Assembly (NCBI RefSeq): GCF_001238275.1
Contig: NZ_LGTB01000006.1
Span: 124,001 to 188,000 of the forward strand
Length of the DNA: 64,000 nt
Direction: 5' to 3'
Source: Bradyrhizobium viridifuturi
Lineage (GTDB): Bacteria; Pseudomonadota; Alphaproteobacteria; Rhizobiales; Xanthobacteraceae
Shown here: positions 19,731 to 29,819 of the stretch, piece by piece
How positions within the stretch are numbered: the stretch's first letter is position 1
Layout: each line of letters opens with the position of its first letter
The notes under the pieces: generated by a model
What the model saw: only the letters and a program-made list of their open reading frames with translations
Database searches by the model: none
What the model was told of the DNA's origin: nothing
Translations under genes and position numbers: made by a program

Positions 19731-19780
19731 TATGCGGCTCCTATGCCGCATCGCGGTGCGCCCTCTCGAATTCCTACGGC
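19731..19780 (+). promoter_or_regulatory. Candidate regulatory box shared with the kdp promoter region
   Basis: This 50-base stretch aligns without gaps to 24891-24940 upstream of the kdp operon, with 32 identities by hand count. The best-kept parts are TATnCGnnTCCTATnnCG, CCTCTCGAA and CCTAyG. It ends 63 bases before the start of the gene at 19844; the kdp copy ends 78 bases before the first kdp micro-ORF. A shared activator site (KdpE is the obvious candidate) or a shared promoter type would explain it. Confidence 0.5.
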
Positions 19781-19843
19781 CGTCCCAGCATCTTTCGCCA
19801 TGACGCGGCGCGCTCGCGCGCGCCGCCAACAGGAAGGTGGGAC

Positions 19844-20113
19844 ATGACCTTGCTCCATTTGCACGACGTCCGGCCGCGCGGTTCGGCCGGTGCTGTCAGC
19901 CCGGTCCTGAAGCGGACGATCCGGCGGATCGGCGCGGCCTTCAGGACTGTTCACCGCGCGATCGCCGCCGCCAAGATCCACCGGCTGCGCAACGAGGTGT
20001 TGCTGCATCGTGGCCATGAGGAGTGGGCGCGGACCCACCTCGGCATGCCCGGCGGGGACGCCGAGAGATATCCGCGGACGCCGGCCGTGCTCGGCGAGAA
20101 GTGGGACTATTGA
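19844..20113 (+). CDS. Hypothetical basic protein, 89 residues
   Basis: The start at 19844 follows AGGAAGGTGGG. The protein is rich in Arg and His (LKRTIRRIGAAFRTVHRAIA, then AAKIHRLRNEVLLHRGHEEW) and ends in a polar tail with EKWDY. No membrane helix or known domain is recognised. It is followed one base later by another small gene (20115), making a two-gene unit. Its upstream region shares a box with the kdp promoter region, so potassium- or osmotic-responsive expression is possible (inference). Confidence 0.6.
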   Translation: MTLLHLHDVRPRGSAGAVSPVLKRTIRRIGAAFRTVHRAIAAAKIHRLRNEVLLHRGHEEWARTHLGMPGGDAERYPRTPAVLGEKWDY

Positions 20114-20114
20114 G

Positions 20115-20306
20115 ATGCGCGCGGCGTCATTCATCGCTGCCCTGCTGCGCAGCGCTGCGGAAGGGCTGCTCAAATTCCTGGCCTGGATCGGCGAGGAGCC
20201 GATCAGCGGCTACCGGCCCGAGGCGCACTACATGCGTGGCCCGGGTCCGGCGTGGCGGGCCAAGCATCAGCCAGGTCAGGTGGCCTCGCTGCGGCGCGTC
20301 AGGTGA
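20115..20306 (+). CDS. Hypothetical protein, 63 residues, partly hydrophobic
   Basis: Starts one base after the preceding stop (TGAGATG), so translation is likely coupled. Residues 1-25 are amphipathic to hydrophobic ([21 protein letters not shown]), and the rest is polar with [17 protein letters not shown]. The last 31 bases overlap the 3' end of the convergent SPFH gene. It has no recognised family and may be a small membrane-associated partner of the 89-residue protein. Confidence 0.5.
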   Translation: MRAASFIAALLRSAAEGLLKFLAWIGEEPISGYRPEAHYMRGPGPAWRAKHQPGQVASLRRVR

Positions 20307-21037
20307 TCGAGCAGGTTCATCGGCAGCGGAAACACCACGGTCGAGGACCGCTCGCCGGCGATGTCATGGAGCGCCGCGAAATAGCGGAGCTGCATCGCCT
20401 GCGGCTCCTGGGCGAGGATCCGGCCGGCTTCGACCAGCTTCTCGGCGGCCTGCTGCTCGCCCATCGCATTGATCACCTTGGCGCGCCGCAGCCGTTCCGC
20501 CTCGGCCTGCTTGGCGATCGCCCGCACCATGGTCTCGTTGATGTCGATGTCCTTGATCTCGACCGCGGTGACCTTGATGCCCCAGACGTCGGTCTGCTTG
20601 TCGAGGGTCTCCTGGATATCGGCGTTCAACTTGTCGCGTTCGGCGAGCATCTCGTCGAGCTCGTGCTTGCCGAGCACCGAGCGCAGCGTGGTCTGCGCCA
20701 GCTGGCTGGTCGCGGACATGTAGTCGCTGACCTTGATGATGGCGCGCTCGGGATCGACGATGCGAAAGTAGAGCACGGCATTGACCTTGACCGAGACGTT
20801 GTCGCGGGAAATCACGTCCTGCGGCGGCACCACCTGCACCATCACCCTGAGATCGACCTTCACGAGCTGCTGCACCACCGGGATCAGGATGATCAGCCCC
20901 GGGCCCTTCACCCCGGTGAAGCGGCCGAGCGTGAAGATGACGCCGCGCTCGTATTCGCGCAGCACGCGCACCGCCTGGGTCAGGAAGATGATCACGAGCA
21001 GCGCGACCGCCCCATAGGTAAAATAATCAAGCATCAT
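20276..21037 (-). CDS. SPFH/band-7 (stomatin-like) membrane protein
   Basis: 253 residues. One N-terminal membrane helix ([20 protein letters not shown]), then the band-7 core ([61 protein letters not shown]) and a helical C-terminal region. Stomatins form membrane microdomain scaffolds and are cut or assisted by the NfeD-type protease they pair with. The start overlaps the NfeD stop (ATGA), confirming an operon. The AAGGAGG ribosome site lies within the nfeD 3' end. Confidence 0.88.
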   Translation of the reverse strand: MMLDYFTYGAVALLVIIFLTQAVRVLREYERGVIFTLGRFTGVKGPGLIILIPVVQQLVKVDLRVMVQVVPPQDVISRDNVSVKVNAVLYFRIVDPERAIIKVSDYMSATSQLAQTTLRSVLGKHELDEMLAERDKLNADIQETLDKQTDVWGIKVTAVEIKDIDINETMVRAIAKQAEAERLRRAKVINAMGEQQAAEKLVEAGRILAQEPQAMQLRYFAALHDIAGERSSTVVFPLPMNLLDHLTRRSEAT

Positions 21038-22429
21038 GCTGTACCTCCTTCGCCGGCGGATGCCGGCGCACGCCGCACCACCAGCGTCAAATCGATGATG
21101 CTGGCGACCTCGACCATCTCTCCCGCCCGGAACGTCTCGGTGCCGCGCGCTTGCCAGCGTTCGCCATTGGTGAAGACGTGACCTGATGTCTCGGACCAGT
21201 CGATAACTTCGGCCGATAGCCCGCGCATGGCCTGCGCGCCGGTCCGGACCGGGCCGCGGCGCGCCCGGCGCAGCGCGCCGAGCACGACGAGGATCAGCCC
21301 GGTGAACATCGCGGCGACGATGCCGATCAGCGGCCATGACAGGGCGTATCCGGGCGCCTCGATCCTGAACAGCATCGCGGCTCCCAGCACGAAGGCGACG
21401 ATGCCGCCGAGGCCGATCACGACGGTCGGGTTGAAGGCCTCGATCGCGAGCAGCGCGATGCCGACCAGCATCAGGCCGAAGCCGGCGTAGTTGATCGGCA
21501 GCATGTTGAGCGCGTAGAGGCCGAGCAGCAGGCAGATCGTTCCGACCACGCCGGGCGCGACGGCACCCGGCGACATGAACTCGAAGATCAGGCCGTAGAT
21601 GCCGACCATCAGCAGAACGAAGGCGATGTTGGGGTCGGTTATGACTGCAAGAGCGCGCGCGATCCAGCCGGGATCGACGGCCTCGATCACGGCATCCCTG
21701 GTCGCCAAGGTATGCGTCTTGCCGCCGGCGAGCTCCACGGTCCGGCCATCGACCTGCCTGAGCAGGTCGGCCGGATCGTGCGCGGTGAATTCGATGACAT
21801 TGGCCTGCAACGCAGCGTTGGTGGAGAGGGTGGCGGCATCGCGGACCGCCTTCTCGGCCCAGTCGGCGTTGCGGCCGCGCAGTTCGGCGAGGCTGCGGAT
21901 CAAGGCGACGGCGTCATTGGTCACCTTCGCCGTCACGGCGTCCTTGGTCGCGGACGGATTGCCGCCGTCCTTCTGGTCCTTGCCGTCCTTGTCCGGGGTG
22001 CTGCCCGGCAGTCCCGGCAACGGGCCGCCGATCTGCACCGGCGTCGCGGCGCCGATATTGGTGCCGGGCGCATGGCCGCGAGATGGGTTGCATAGAGGAT
22101 GTAGGTCCCGGCGCTCGCGGCATGGGCGCCGGAGGGCGCGACATAGCCGATGACCGGAATTGGCGAGGCCAGCACGTCGGTGATGATCTCGCGCATGCTG
22201 GTGCTGAGACGCCCGGCGTGTTCAGGCGCAGGATGACGACCTCGGCATGACGCTCGGCCGCCTTCGCCAAGCCGTCCTTGACGTAGCTGGCCGATGCTGG
22301 CCCGATCGCGCCATCGATGGAAATGGTCAGGGCAAGGCGGTTGCTGTCCGCGGCCGCACCGGGACCGATCGAAACAACCAGAGCGACCAGTGCGGTCGCC
22401 ACAACGAGAGCCGCCTTGAAGGTCTGCAC
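21034..22429 (-). pseudogene. nfeD: Frameshifted NfeD-family membrane serine protease
   Basis: Full-length 1b-type NfeD spread over three frames. First: signal peptide and [21 protein letters not shown] up to RLNTPG. Second: [21 protein letters not shown] with SGAHAASAG, which holds the ClpP-class nucleophile Ser, to YATHLAAM. Third: [11 protein letters not shown] onward through four or five membrane helices ([16 protein letters not shown] and others) and a C-terminal OB-fold. One base restored at 22208-22213 and one at 22068-22072 (G on the coding strand both times) repairs everything. The GTG at 22429 is chosen because AAGGGAG precedes it by eight bases. It is co-translated with the SPFH gene. 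Confidence 0.85.
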
Positions 22430-22540
22430 GGCAAGCACTCCCTTGCCGTTGATATGGGGCGCGGTTCCGGAACCTCAATATGACGCGGTGTCACGTTGAA
22501 GCCGGCCCTTCCCATTGTGCGTTGCGATGGCTCGACGGGC

Positions 22541-23481
22541 TCACTGCGCCGCCGCGAGATATTCGTCGGCAAGCATCGCCATCGCCTGGGCGACCTCGGC
22601 CTTGTCAGCTGCACCCAGTTGCACGATCGGCAGCCGCGTCGCCGGCTGCATGAACCCCAATAGCGCCAGCGCGAATTTCAGCGCAGCAGGATGCTCCCGC
22701 TCGAGCAGGGCTGCGAGCGGCGTCAGCCGCTGGTGCAGCTCGCGCGCCTGATACAGCCGGCCGGCGCGGAAATGCCGGTAGACGGCGACATACAGATCGG
22801 GCGCGACATTGGCCACGGTCGAGATGCAGCCGTCGCCGCCGGCCGCGAGCCAGGCTAGCGATGAACTGTCGTCGCCGGTCAACATCCGGAATCGCGCGGG
22901 CAGGCGTGAGCGCAGCCGCGCGAGGCGGGCAACGTCGGCGCTGCCGTCGCGCAATCCCGCAAACCGCGGCGATGCGGCGAGCTCGAGCAGCGTCTCGTCC
23001 GCGAGGCCCTTCACCGTCCGCGACGGGATGTCGTGCAGGATCACCGGCAGCGTCGTGGCCGCTGCAACAGTGCGGAAATGCGCCGCGATGCCCTGCGGCA
23101 TCGGCTTGTTGTAATACGGCACGACCGACATGATGGCGTCGGCGCCGGCGGCCTCCGCGGCCCTTGTGAACGCGACGGCGCGATCCGTCGCGTTCGATCC
23201 GCGCCGGCGACGATCCGCACCCGCTTGCGCGCGACACGGGCGGCAAGGCCGACCAGCTGCACGCGTTCCGCGGGCGCCAGCGTCGCGTTTTCGCCGGCGG
23301 TCTCGCCGACCACCAGCGCCGTGGCGCCGGCTGCGATCTGGCGTTCGCACAGCCGGCCGAACGCATCGGTATCGATTTCGTCCCGGTGGTTGAAGGGGGT
23401 TGGAAGATCGGGGATGAAGCCCGACAGCCATTCGACCGAATCAGCCGTCGATAGCCATCTCGATGTTGTCTTCGAGATCAT
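22541..23481 (-). pseudogene. Frameshifted dihydrodipicolinate synthase (DapA)-family lyase
   Basis: N-terminal part: LSGFIPDLPTPFNHRDEID, the VVGETAGENATL motif and R-V-R-I-V-A-G-A. The C-terminal part in another frame: SNATDRAVAFTRAAEAAGADA, VVPYYNKPMPQGIAAHF with the YYNKP signature, VILHDIPSRT, then L-R-D-G-S, where most relatives have the Schiff-base Lys (K-D/E). The frames join when one base is restored at 23196-23206 (GCGGATCG for GCGGGATCG). The Schiff-base Lys position appears replaced by Arg, so even the repaired protein might not act as a true DapA. The gene follows six bases after a small hypothetical gene. Confidence 0.8.
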
Positions 23482-23489
23482 CGGGTGGC

Positions 23490-23744
23490 TCAGGCCACGC
23501 GGCTTGCTGGGAGGGGTGCGGTCTCGCCGCTGATATCGAGCTCGATCTCACGCGACAGCTCGACGATCATTTCGGGGTGCTGGCCGTTCTCGAACAGCGC
23601 GTATTTGACGGCTTGGGCGCGGTTGACGAACAGGCCGCCATAGAGGCCGTTCTGTTGCTGGGCGACCCACTGGCCGCGGTGGTTGCGGCCGATGAAGACG
23701 ATGGTGGACGTTGCGCTACACGAGGGAGGTTCGACGAGTTTCAC
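23490..23744 (-). CDS. Hypothetical protein, 84 residues
   Basis: It starts with GTG at 23744. The middle reads as a small beta-rich domain (TIVFIGRNHRGQWVAQQQNG, then FVNRAQAVKYALFENGQHP), similar in style to short stress- or DUF2188-like domains in which a Trp/Gln strand is followed by an Ala helix. A family cannot be named with confidence. The stop is six bases before the ATG of the DapA-like gene, so the two are probably cotranscribed. Confidence 0.6.
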   Translation of the reverse strand: MKLVEPPSCSATSTIVFIGRNHRGQWVAQQQNGLYGGLFVNRAQAVKYALFENGQHPEMIVELSREIELDISGETAPLPASRVA

Positions 23745-23858
23745 GGATGAAGTCCTTCAAGTGGAAGTCACGCGATCAATGTCTGTTGTGCCGGATATGA
23801 AATCGAGCGCGGAGGACGGCCGACTTCATAGGAGCGGCATAGGATTTGAGGGAGGCTG

Positions 23859-24134
23859 TCAGATGTGCTGGACGAGGCCGGTGCCGAGCGCGCACAGCGC
23901 GACATAGGCGGTCATCTCGTCCCAGTGATTGAGGTTTGCGGCAAACGGCATTTCGCGCTTGAACAGCCCTGCGAGCGCGCAGATCACGGCCGACATCCAG
24001 AGCAGCGTGACGAGGCCCCTGCCGAAGCCCGCGCCGGCGAACACGGCAAAGCCGATCATGATGGCGAGCCGGAAGCCGAACCGGACCATGACCTGGACCG
24101 ATTGCAGCTGTCGCGGCAATTGCTTCGTGTTCAC
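23859..24134 (-). CDS. Small membrane protein of unknown function
   Basis: About 91 residues if it begins at the GTG at 24134. Three hydrophobic stretches are visible (FRLAIMIGFAVFAGAGF, LVTLLWMSAVICALAGLF, TAYVALCALGTGLVQHI), with a short polar loop FKREMPFAANLNHWDE between the last two. No ATG precedes the first membrane segment in a suitable place except internally, so the start is uncertain. It begins 13 bases after the stop of the next gene upstream and is probably in an operon with it. Confidence 0.55.
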   Translation of the reverse strand: MNTKQLPRQLQSVQVMVRFGFRLAIMIGFAVFAGAGFGRGLVTLLWMSAVICALAGLFKREMPFAANLNHWDEMTAYVALCALGTGLVQHI

Positions 24135-24147
24135 GATTGCGCCGCCG

Positions 24148-24609
24148 TCAGCCGATATTGTCGACCAGCAGCGGCTCGTAGAGCGAGCGCGTGTCACGAC
24201 GGACGGTGGGCACGCTGGTGCGGTTCTCAGGCGTCGAGATCCGCTGCGCCTCGACGAAGCCGGAGAGGATCGCGAGCGCGAGATCCGTGTGGTGGGTTTC
24301 GATCGACTGGTCGAGCCAGTCGGGAAGCTCGCGTTCGCGCGACAAGGCGCAGTGCCACTCGCCCTCGTCATAGACCAGGCGGCGGATCTGCCATTGCGGC
24401 AGCTCGAGGTCGAGCAGCGCGATCGCGGCGTCGGTCCAGGCGCCGGACTGGATCAGGCGTTCGACGCGGGAGGTCTTGCCGCCCTGTCCGACCGAGGGAA
24501 AGCGCCGGCAGGTCTGGCTGATGATGTCGGCCATGAACTCGGCCGACACCGCATAGGCGTCGCGCAGCCGCTCGCCGAGGTCGGTGGTGTTTTGCGATAG
24601 CACGGACAT
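24148..24609 (-). CDS. Conserved hypothetical protein, 153 residues
   Basis: Soluble, helical protein. Notable parts are LRDAYAVSAEFMADIISQT, the R-L-I-Q-S-G-A-W-T-D-A segment, LDLELPQWQIRRLVYDEGEW and ALSRERELPDWLDQSIETHH. The end is a flexible ~30-residue tail rich in Arg, Thr and Ser. I recall homologues only as unnamed Bradyrhizobium proteins. It is upstream of a small membrane protein gene and divergent from the kdp operon across a ~410-base region. Confidence 0.65.
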   Translation of the reverse strand: MSVLSQNTTDLGERLRDAYAVSAEFMADIISQTCRRFPSVGQGGKTSRVERLIQSGAWTDAAIALLDLELPQWQIRRLVYDEGEWHCALSRERELPDWLDQSIETHHTDLALAILSGFVEAQRISTPENRTSVPTVRRDTRSLYEPLLVDNIG

Positions 24610-24752
24610 GGCGTCATCTCGTCATACGCGCGGCCCCGGAAGGAGTAGTTCAAGGCATTGGCCGCAGGCCCAAAATGGTCCCGATGCCCGTTGGAAAACG
24701 AGATGAAGGAGGGGCGGAGATATAGGGATTCCATAAAGATGGAACCTCTCCT

Positions 24753-24866
24753 GTCGTCCTGGCGAAAGCCAGGACCCATAACCATCGCCGTTGGTTGCCG
24801 GCTCAATGTCTGGCCGCGTGCCCCTTCCTGAGGCCGCGGCGTTTCGGTCCTGGCTTGCGCCAGGAC
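24753..24866. repeat. Inverted pair of GNRA-loop hairpins upstream of kdp
   Basis: GTCCTGGC-GAAA-GCCAGGAC (24756-24775) recurs inverted at 24847-24866, where the loop reads GCAA on the reverse strand. The two copies frame a 71-base segment and end about 25 bases before the candidate kdp box. Apart from these and that box, the 410-base gap 24610-25018 holds no gene I can support. Confidence 0.85.
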
Positions 24867-24890
24867 GACAGCGGAGAGCGGCGTGGCACT

Positions 24891-24940
24891 TATACGATTC
24901 CTATAACGTCCTTATGCGCGACCTCTCGAAAACCTATGCC
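24891..24940 (+). promoter_or_regulatory. Candidate kdp regulatory box
   Basis: This is an AT-richer patch in the kdp leader containing spaced CCTATA / CCTTAT / CCTATG half-sites (TTATACGATTCCTATAACG, then ACCTCTCGAAAACCTATG). It aligns without gaps to 19731-19780. It lies 78 bases upstream of the first micro-ORF. A KdpE operator or the promoter itself is the natural reading; it does not obviously match the E. coli KdpE site. Confidence 0.5.
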
Positions 24941-25018
24941 CCGGGTGGCACCTCACGGTCATCCGGTGCGGGTCGGCTATACGGCCGCCCGCGCCCCTCG
25001 GACGCATAGGAGTCTCTC

Positions 25019-25102
25019 ATGATGGACATTCTCATGGCGGCGCTGGCGATCGGCTTCTTCGCGGCCGGCATCGGCTACGCCTACGCCTGCGAACGGCTGT
25101 AA
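25019..25102 (+). CDS. 27-residue membrane micro-ORF at the head of the kdp operon
   Basis: Starts ATG ATG at 25019 with AGGAG eight bases upstream. It encodes one hydrophobic helix (MAALAIGFFAAGIGYAYA) that ends in a short polar C-terminus, CERL. It is followed 11 bases later by kdpF, whose own ribosome site GGAGG overlaps the gap. Similar tiny proteins with a C-terminal acidic-Arg-Leu ending occur before kdpF in other bacteria as I recall, but none has a known role. It could be a KdpFABC subunit or assembly factor. Confidence 0.7.
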   Translation: MMDILMAALAIGFFAAGIGYAYACERL

Positions 25103-25113
25103 CGGAGGCGGCG

Positions 25114-25203
25114 ATGATCTTCGATTACTCGCTCGCCGGCCTCGTCTCGCTCGGCCTGTTGTTCTACCTCACTTACGCGTTGCTGCGGCCCGAACGCTTC
25201 TAG
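25114..25203 (+). CDS. kdpF: KdpF subunit of the potassium-importing KdpFABC complex
   Basis: 29 residues, the normal size for KdpF. One membrane helix (YSLAGLVSLGLLFYLTYAL) ends in the family signature LRPERF. KdpF packs against KdpA and stabilises the complex. GGAGG sits eight bases before the ATG at 25114. It lies between two other micro-ORFs, both of similar size and both hydrophobic. Confidence 0.9.
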   Translation: MIFDYSLAGLVSLGLLFYLTYALLRPERF

Positions 25204-25213
25204 GCGATCCGCG

Positions 25214-25318
25214 ATGTCAGCGCTTTGCACAATTCTGTTGGCCGACGCGGTGCTGACCGGGCTGTTGCTCGGCCTGTTCGCGTCGCTGCTGCGCTTCGTT
25301 CCCATTCGAAAGGTTTGA
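25214..25318 (+). CDS. 34-residue membrane micro-ORF between kdpF and kdpA
   Basis: ATG 25214 lies 10 bases after the kdpF stop, and the stop (25318) comes four bases before the kdpA ATG. It encodes one hydrophobic helix ([19 protein letters not shown]) with a basic C-terminus RFVPIRKV, the opposite charge pattern from the 27-residue protein. Tight spacing on both sides suggests that it is translated and that its reading feeds ribosomes into kdpA. I know no named family. Confidence 0.55.
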   Translation: MSALCTILLADAVLTGLLLGLFASLLRFVPIRKV

Positions 25319-25322
25319 CGCG

Positions 25323-27026
25323 ATGACCGTCATCGGCTGGATTCAAATACTTCTGTTTTGCGTGATCGTGATCGCGCTGGTCAAACCGCTCGGCTGGTAC
25401 ATGACCCGCGTGTTCAATGGCGAGCGCACCTTCCTGTCCCCCGTGCTGCGCCCGCTCGAGCGCGGCATCTACTGGGTCGGCGGCGTCGACGAGCGCCGCG
25501 AGCAGCACTGGCTGACCTACACGGTCGCCATGCTGCTGTTCCATGTCGGCGGCTTTGCGCTCATCTACGGCCTGATGCGGCTGCAGGCGGTGCTGCCGTT
25601 CAACCCGGCCGGACAGACGGCGGTTGCCGAGGATCTCTCCTTCAACACCGCGATCTCCTTCATCACCAACACCAACTGGCAGAACTACGGCGGCGAGAGC
25701 ACGCTGTCCTATCTGGTCCAGATGCTGGGCCTCACCCATCAGAACTTCCTGTCGGCGGCGACCGGCATCGCACTCGCGATGGCGCTGATCCGCGGCTTCA
25801 CCCGCTCGTCGATGCGCACGGTCGGCAATTTCTGGGTCGACGTGACGCGCTGCACGCTCTATGTGCTGCTGCCGATCTGCATCGTCTACGCGCTGTTCCT
25901 GGTCTGGCAGGGCATGCCGCAGACGCTCGGCGCCTATGTCGACGCCACCACGCTGGAAGGCGGCAAGCAGACCATCGCGCTCGGACCGGTCGCCTCGCAG
26001 GTGGCGATCAAGATGCTCGGCACCAATGGCGGCGGCTTCTTCAACGCCAACGCCGCGCATCCGTTCGAGAACCCGACCGCGCTGTCGAATCTCGTGCAGA
26101 TGGTCTCGATCTTCGCGCTCGGCGCGGCGCTGACCAACGTGTTCGGCCGCATGGTCGGCAACGAACGCCAGGGCTGGGCGATCTTCGCCGTGATGGGCCT
26201 GCTGTTCATCGCCGGCGTCACCGTCACCTATTGGGCGGAAGCCAACGGCACCTCGGCATTGCAGGCGCTCGGCCTCACCGGCGGCAACATGGAGGGCAAG
26301 GAGGTGCGCTTCGGCATCGTCGCGTCCTCGCTGTTTGCCGTGATCACCACAGCCGCGTCATGCGGCGCGGTCAACGCCATGCATGACAGCTTCACCGCGC
26401 TCGGCGGCATGATCCCGCTGATCAACATGCAGCTCGGCGAAGTCATCGTCGGCGGCGTCGGCGCCGGGTTCTACGGCATGCTGCTGTTCGTCGTGCTGGC
26501 GATCTTCGTCGCCGGCCTGATGGTCGGCCGCACTCCGGAATATGTCGGCAAGAAGATCGAGGCGCGCGAGGTCAAGATGGCGATGCTCGCGATCCTGGTG
26601 CTGCCGCTGATGTATCTCGGCTGGACCGCGGTCGGCGTCGTGCTGCCGTCGGCGGTGGCCTCGATGGCCAATGCCGGCCCGCACGGCTTCACCGAGGTGC
26701 TCTATGCCTATACCTCAGCGACCGGCAACAACGGCTCGGCGTTCGCGGGACTGACCGGCAACACGCTGTTCTACAACCTGACGCTGGCGTCGGCGATGTT
26801 CGTCGGCCGCTTCTTCATGATCGTGCCGGCGATGGCCATTGCAGGTTCGCTGGTCGAGAAGAAGTCGATCCCGGCCTCGGCGGGCACCTTCCCGACCACC
26901 GGCGGGCTGTTCGTCGGCCTCGTCATCGGCGTGATCCTGATCATCGGCGGTCTGACCTTCTTCCCGGCGCTGGCGCTCGGGCCGATCGTCGAGCACCTCG
27001 CGATGAACGCCAACACCCTGTTTTGA
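25323..27026 (+). CDS. kdpA: KdpA, potassium-binding channel subunit
   Basis: 567 residues, the usual length. Ten or so membrane helices with four selectivity-filter-like loops of the K+-transporter superfamily: [59 protein letters not shown] and [12 protein letters not shown]. It takes K+ from the periplasm and passes it along the tunnel to KdpB. It is the first large gene of the operon, four bases after a micro-ORF and 24 bases before kdpB. Confidence 0.97.
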   Translation: MTVIGWIQILLFCVIVIALVKPLGWYMTRVFNGERTFLSPVLRPLERGIYWVGGVDERREQHWLTYTVAMLLFHVGGFALIYGLMRLQAVLPFNPAGQTAVAEDLSFNTAISFITNTNWQNYGGESTLSYLVQMLGLTHQNFLSAATGIALAMALIRGFTRSSMRTVGNFWVDVTRCTLYVLLPICIVYALFLVWQGMPQTLGAYVDATTLEGGKQTIALGPVASQVAIKMLGTNGGGFFNANAAHPFENPTALSNLVQMVSIFALGAALTNVFGRMVGNERQGWAIFAVMGLLFIAGVTVTYWAEANGTSALQALGLTGGNMEGKEVRFGIVASSLFAVITTAASCGAVNAMHDSFTALGGMIPLINMQLGEVIVGGVGAGFYGMLLFVVLAIFVAGLMVGRTPEYVGKKIEAREVKMAMLAILVLPLMYLGWTAVGVVLPSAVASMANAGPHGFTEVLYAYTSATGNNGSAFAGLTGNTLFYNLTLASAMFVGRFFMIVPAMAIAGSLVEKKSIPASAGTFPTTGGLFVGLVIGVILIIGGLTFFPALALGPIVEHLAMNANTLF

Positions 27027-27050
27027 TCTGATATGTCCGGAGTGACATCC

Positions 27051-29162
<2,112 letters not shown>

Positions 29163-29174
29163 GGAGCCGCAATC

Positions 29175-29780
29175 ATGTTGAGAGAAATTCGTCCCGCCAT
29201 CCTCGTGCTGGTGCTGCTGACCGCGATCACTGGGCTTGCCTATCCGCTCGCCATGACGGCGATCGCCGGCGCGATCTTCCCGAAGCAGGCACAAGGCAGC
29301 CTGATCGAGAAGGACGGCAAGGTCATCGGCTCCGCCCTGATCGGGCAGGAGTTCAAGGAGGAGAAATATTTCCACGGCCGGCCGTCAGCGACGGTCGCGC
29401 CCGATCCGAACGATTCCTCCAAGACCGTGCCGGCGCCCTACAACGCGGCTAATTCCGGCGGCTCCAATCTCGGTCCGACCAGCAAGGCGCTGAACGACCG
29501 GGTCAAGGAGGATGTCGAGAAGCTGAAGGCGGAGAATCCGTCCGCCAGCGTACCGGTCGATCTCGTCACCACTTCGGCCAGCGGGCTCGATCCCGACATC
29601 TCGCCTGACGCCGCGCTGTTCCAGGTGCCGCGGGTCGCCAAGGCGCGCAGCATGTCCGAGGACGCGGTGCGTCAGCTGGTGACGCAGAACACCCAGGGCC
29701 GGTTCGCCGGCGTGCTCGGTGAGCCCCGCGTTAACGTTCTTGCGCTCAACCTCGCACTCGACGCGGCAAAGCCGAAATAG
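29175..29780 (+). CDS. kdpC: KdpC, accessory subunit of KdpFABC
   Basis: 201 residues. A single N-terminal helix ([20 protein letters not shown]) anchors a periplasmic domain. Family landmarks include [59 protein letters not shown] and [16 protein letters not shown] ending (here [19 protein letters not shown]). KdpC helps couple KdpA and KdpB, probably by binding K+ at the entrance. It is followed by a 39-base gap before kdpD. Confidence 0.96.
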   Translation: MLREIRPAILVLVLLTAITGLAYPLAMTAIAGAIFPKQAQGSLIEKDGKVIGSALIGQEFKEEKYFHGRPSATVAPDPNDSSKTVPAPYNAANSGGSNLGPTSKALNDRVKEDVEKLKAENPSASVPVDLVTTSASGLDPDISPDAALFQVPRVAKARSMSEDAVRQLVTQNTQGRFAGVLGEPRVNVLALNLALDAAKPK

Positions 29781-29819
29781 GGGAGTAGGCCCGCTCTCGC
29801 AGGATGACTATATTGCGGT

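Noticed and set aside
25114..25203. Treating the kdp micro-ORFs as non-coding leader
   Set aside because: The middle one is a clear KdpF with the LRPERF ending, so the region is translated.
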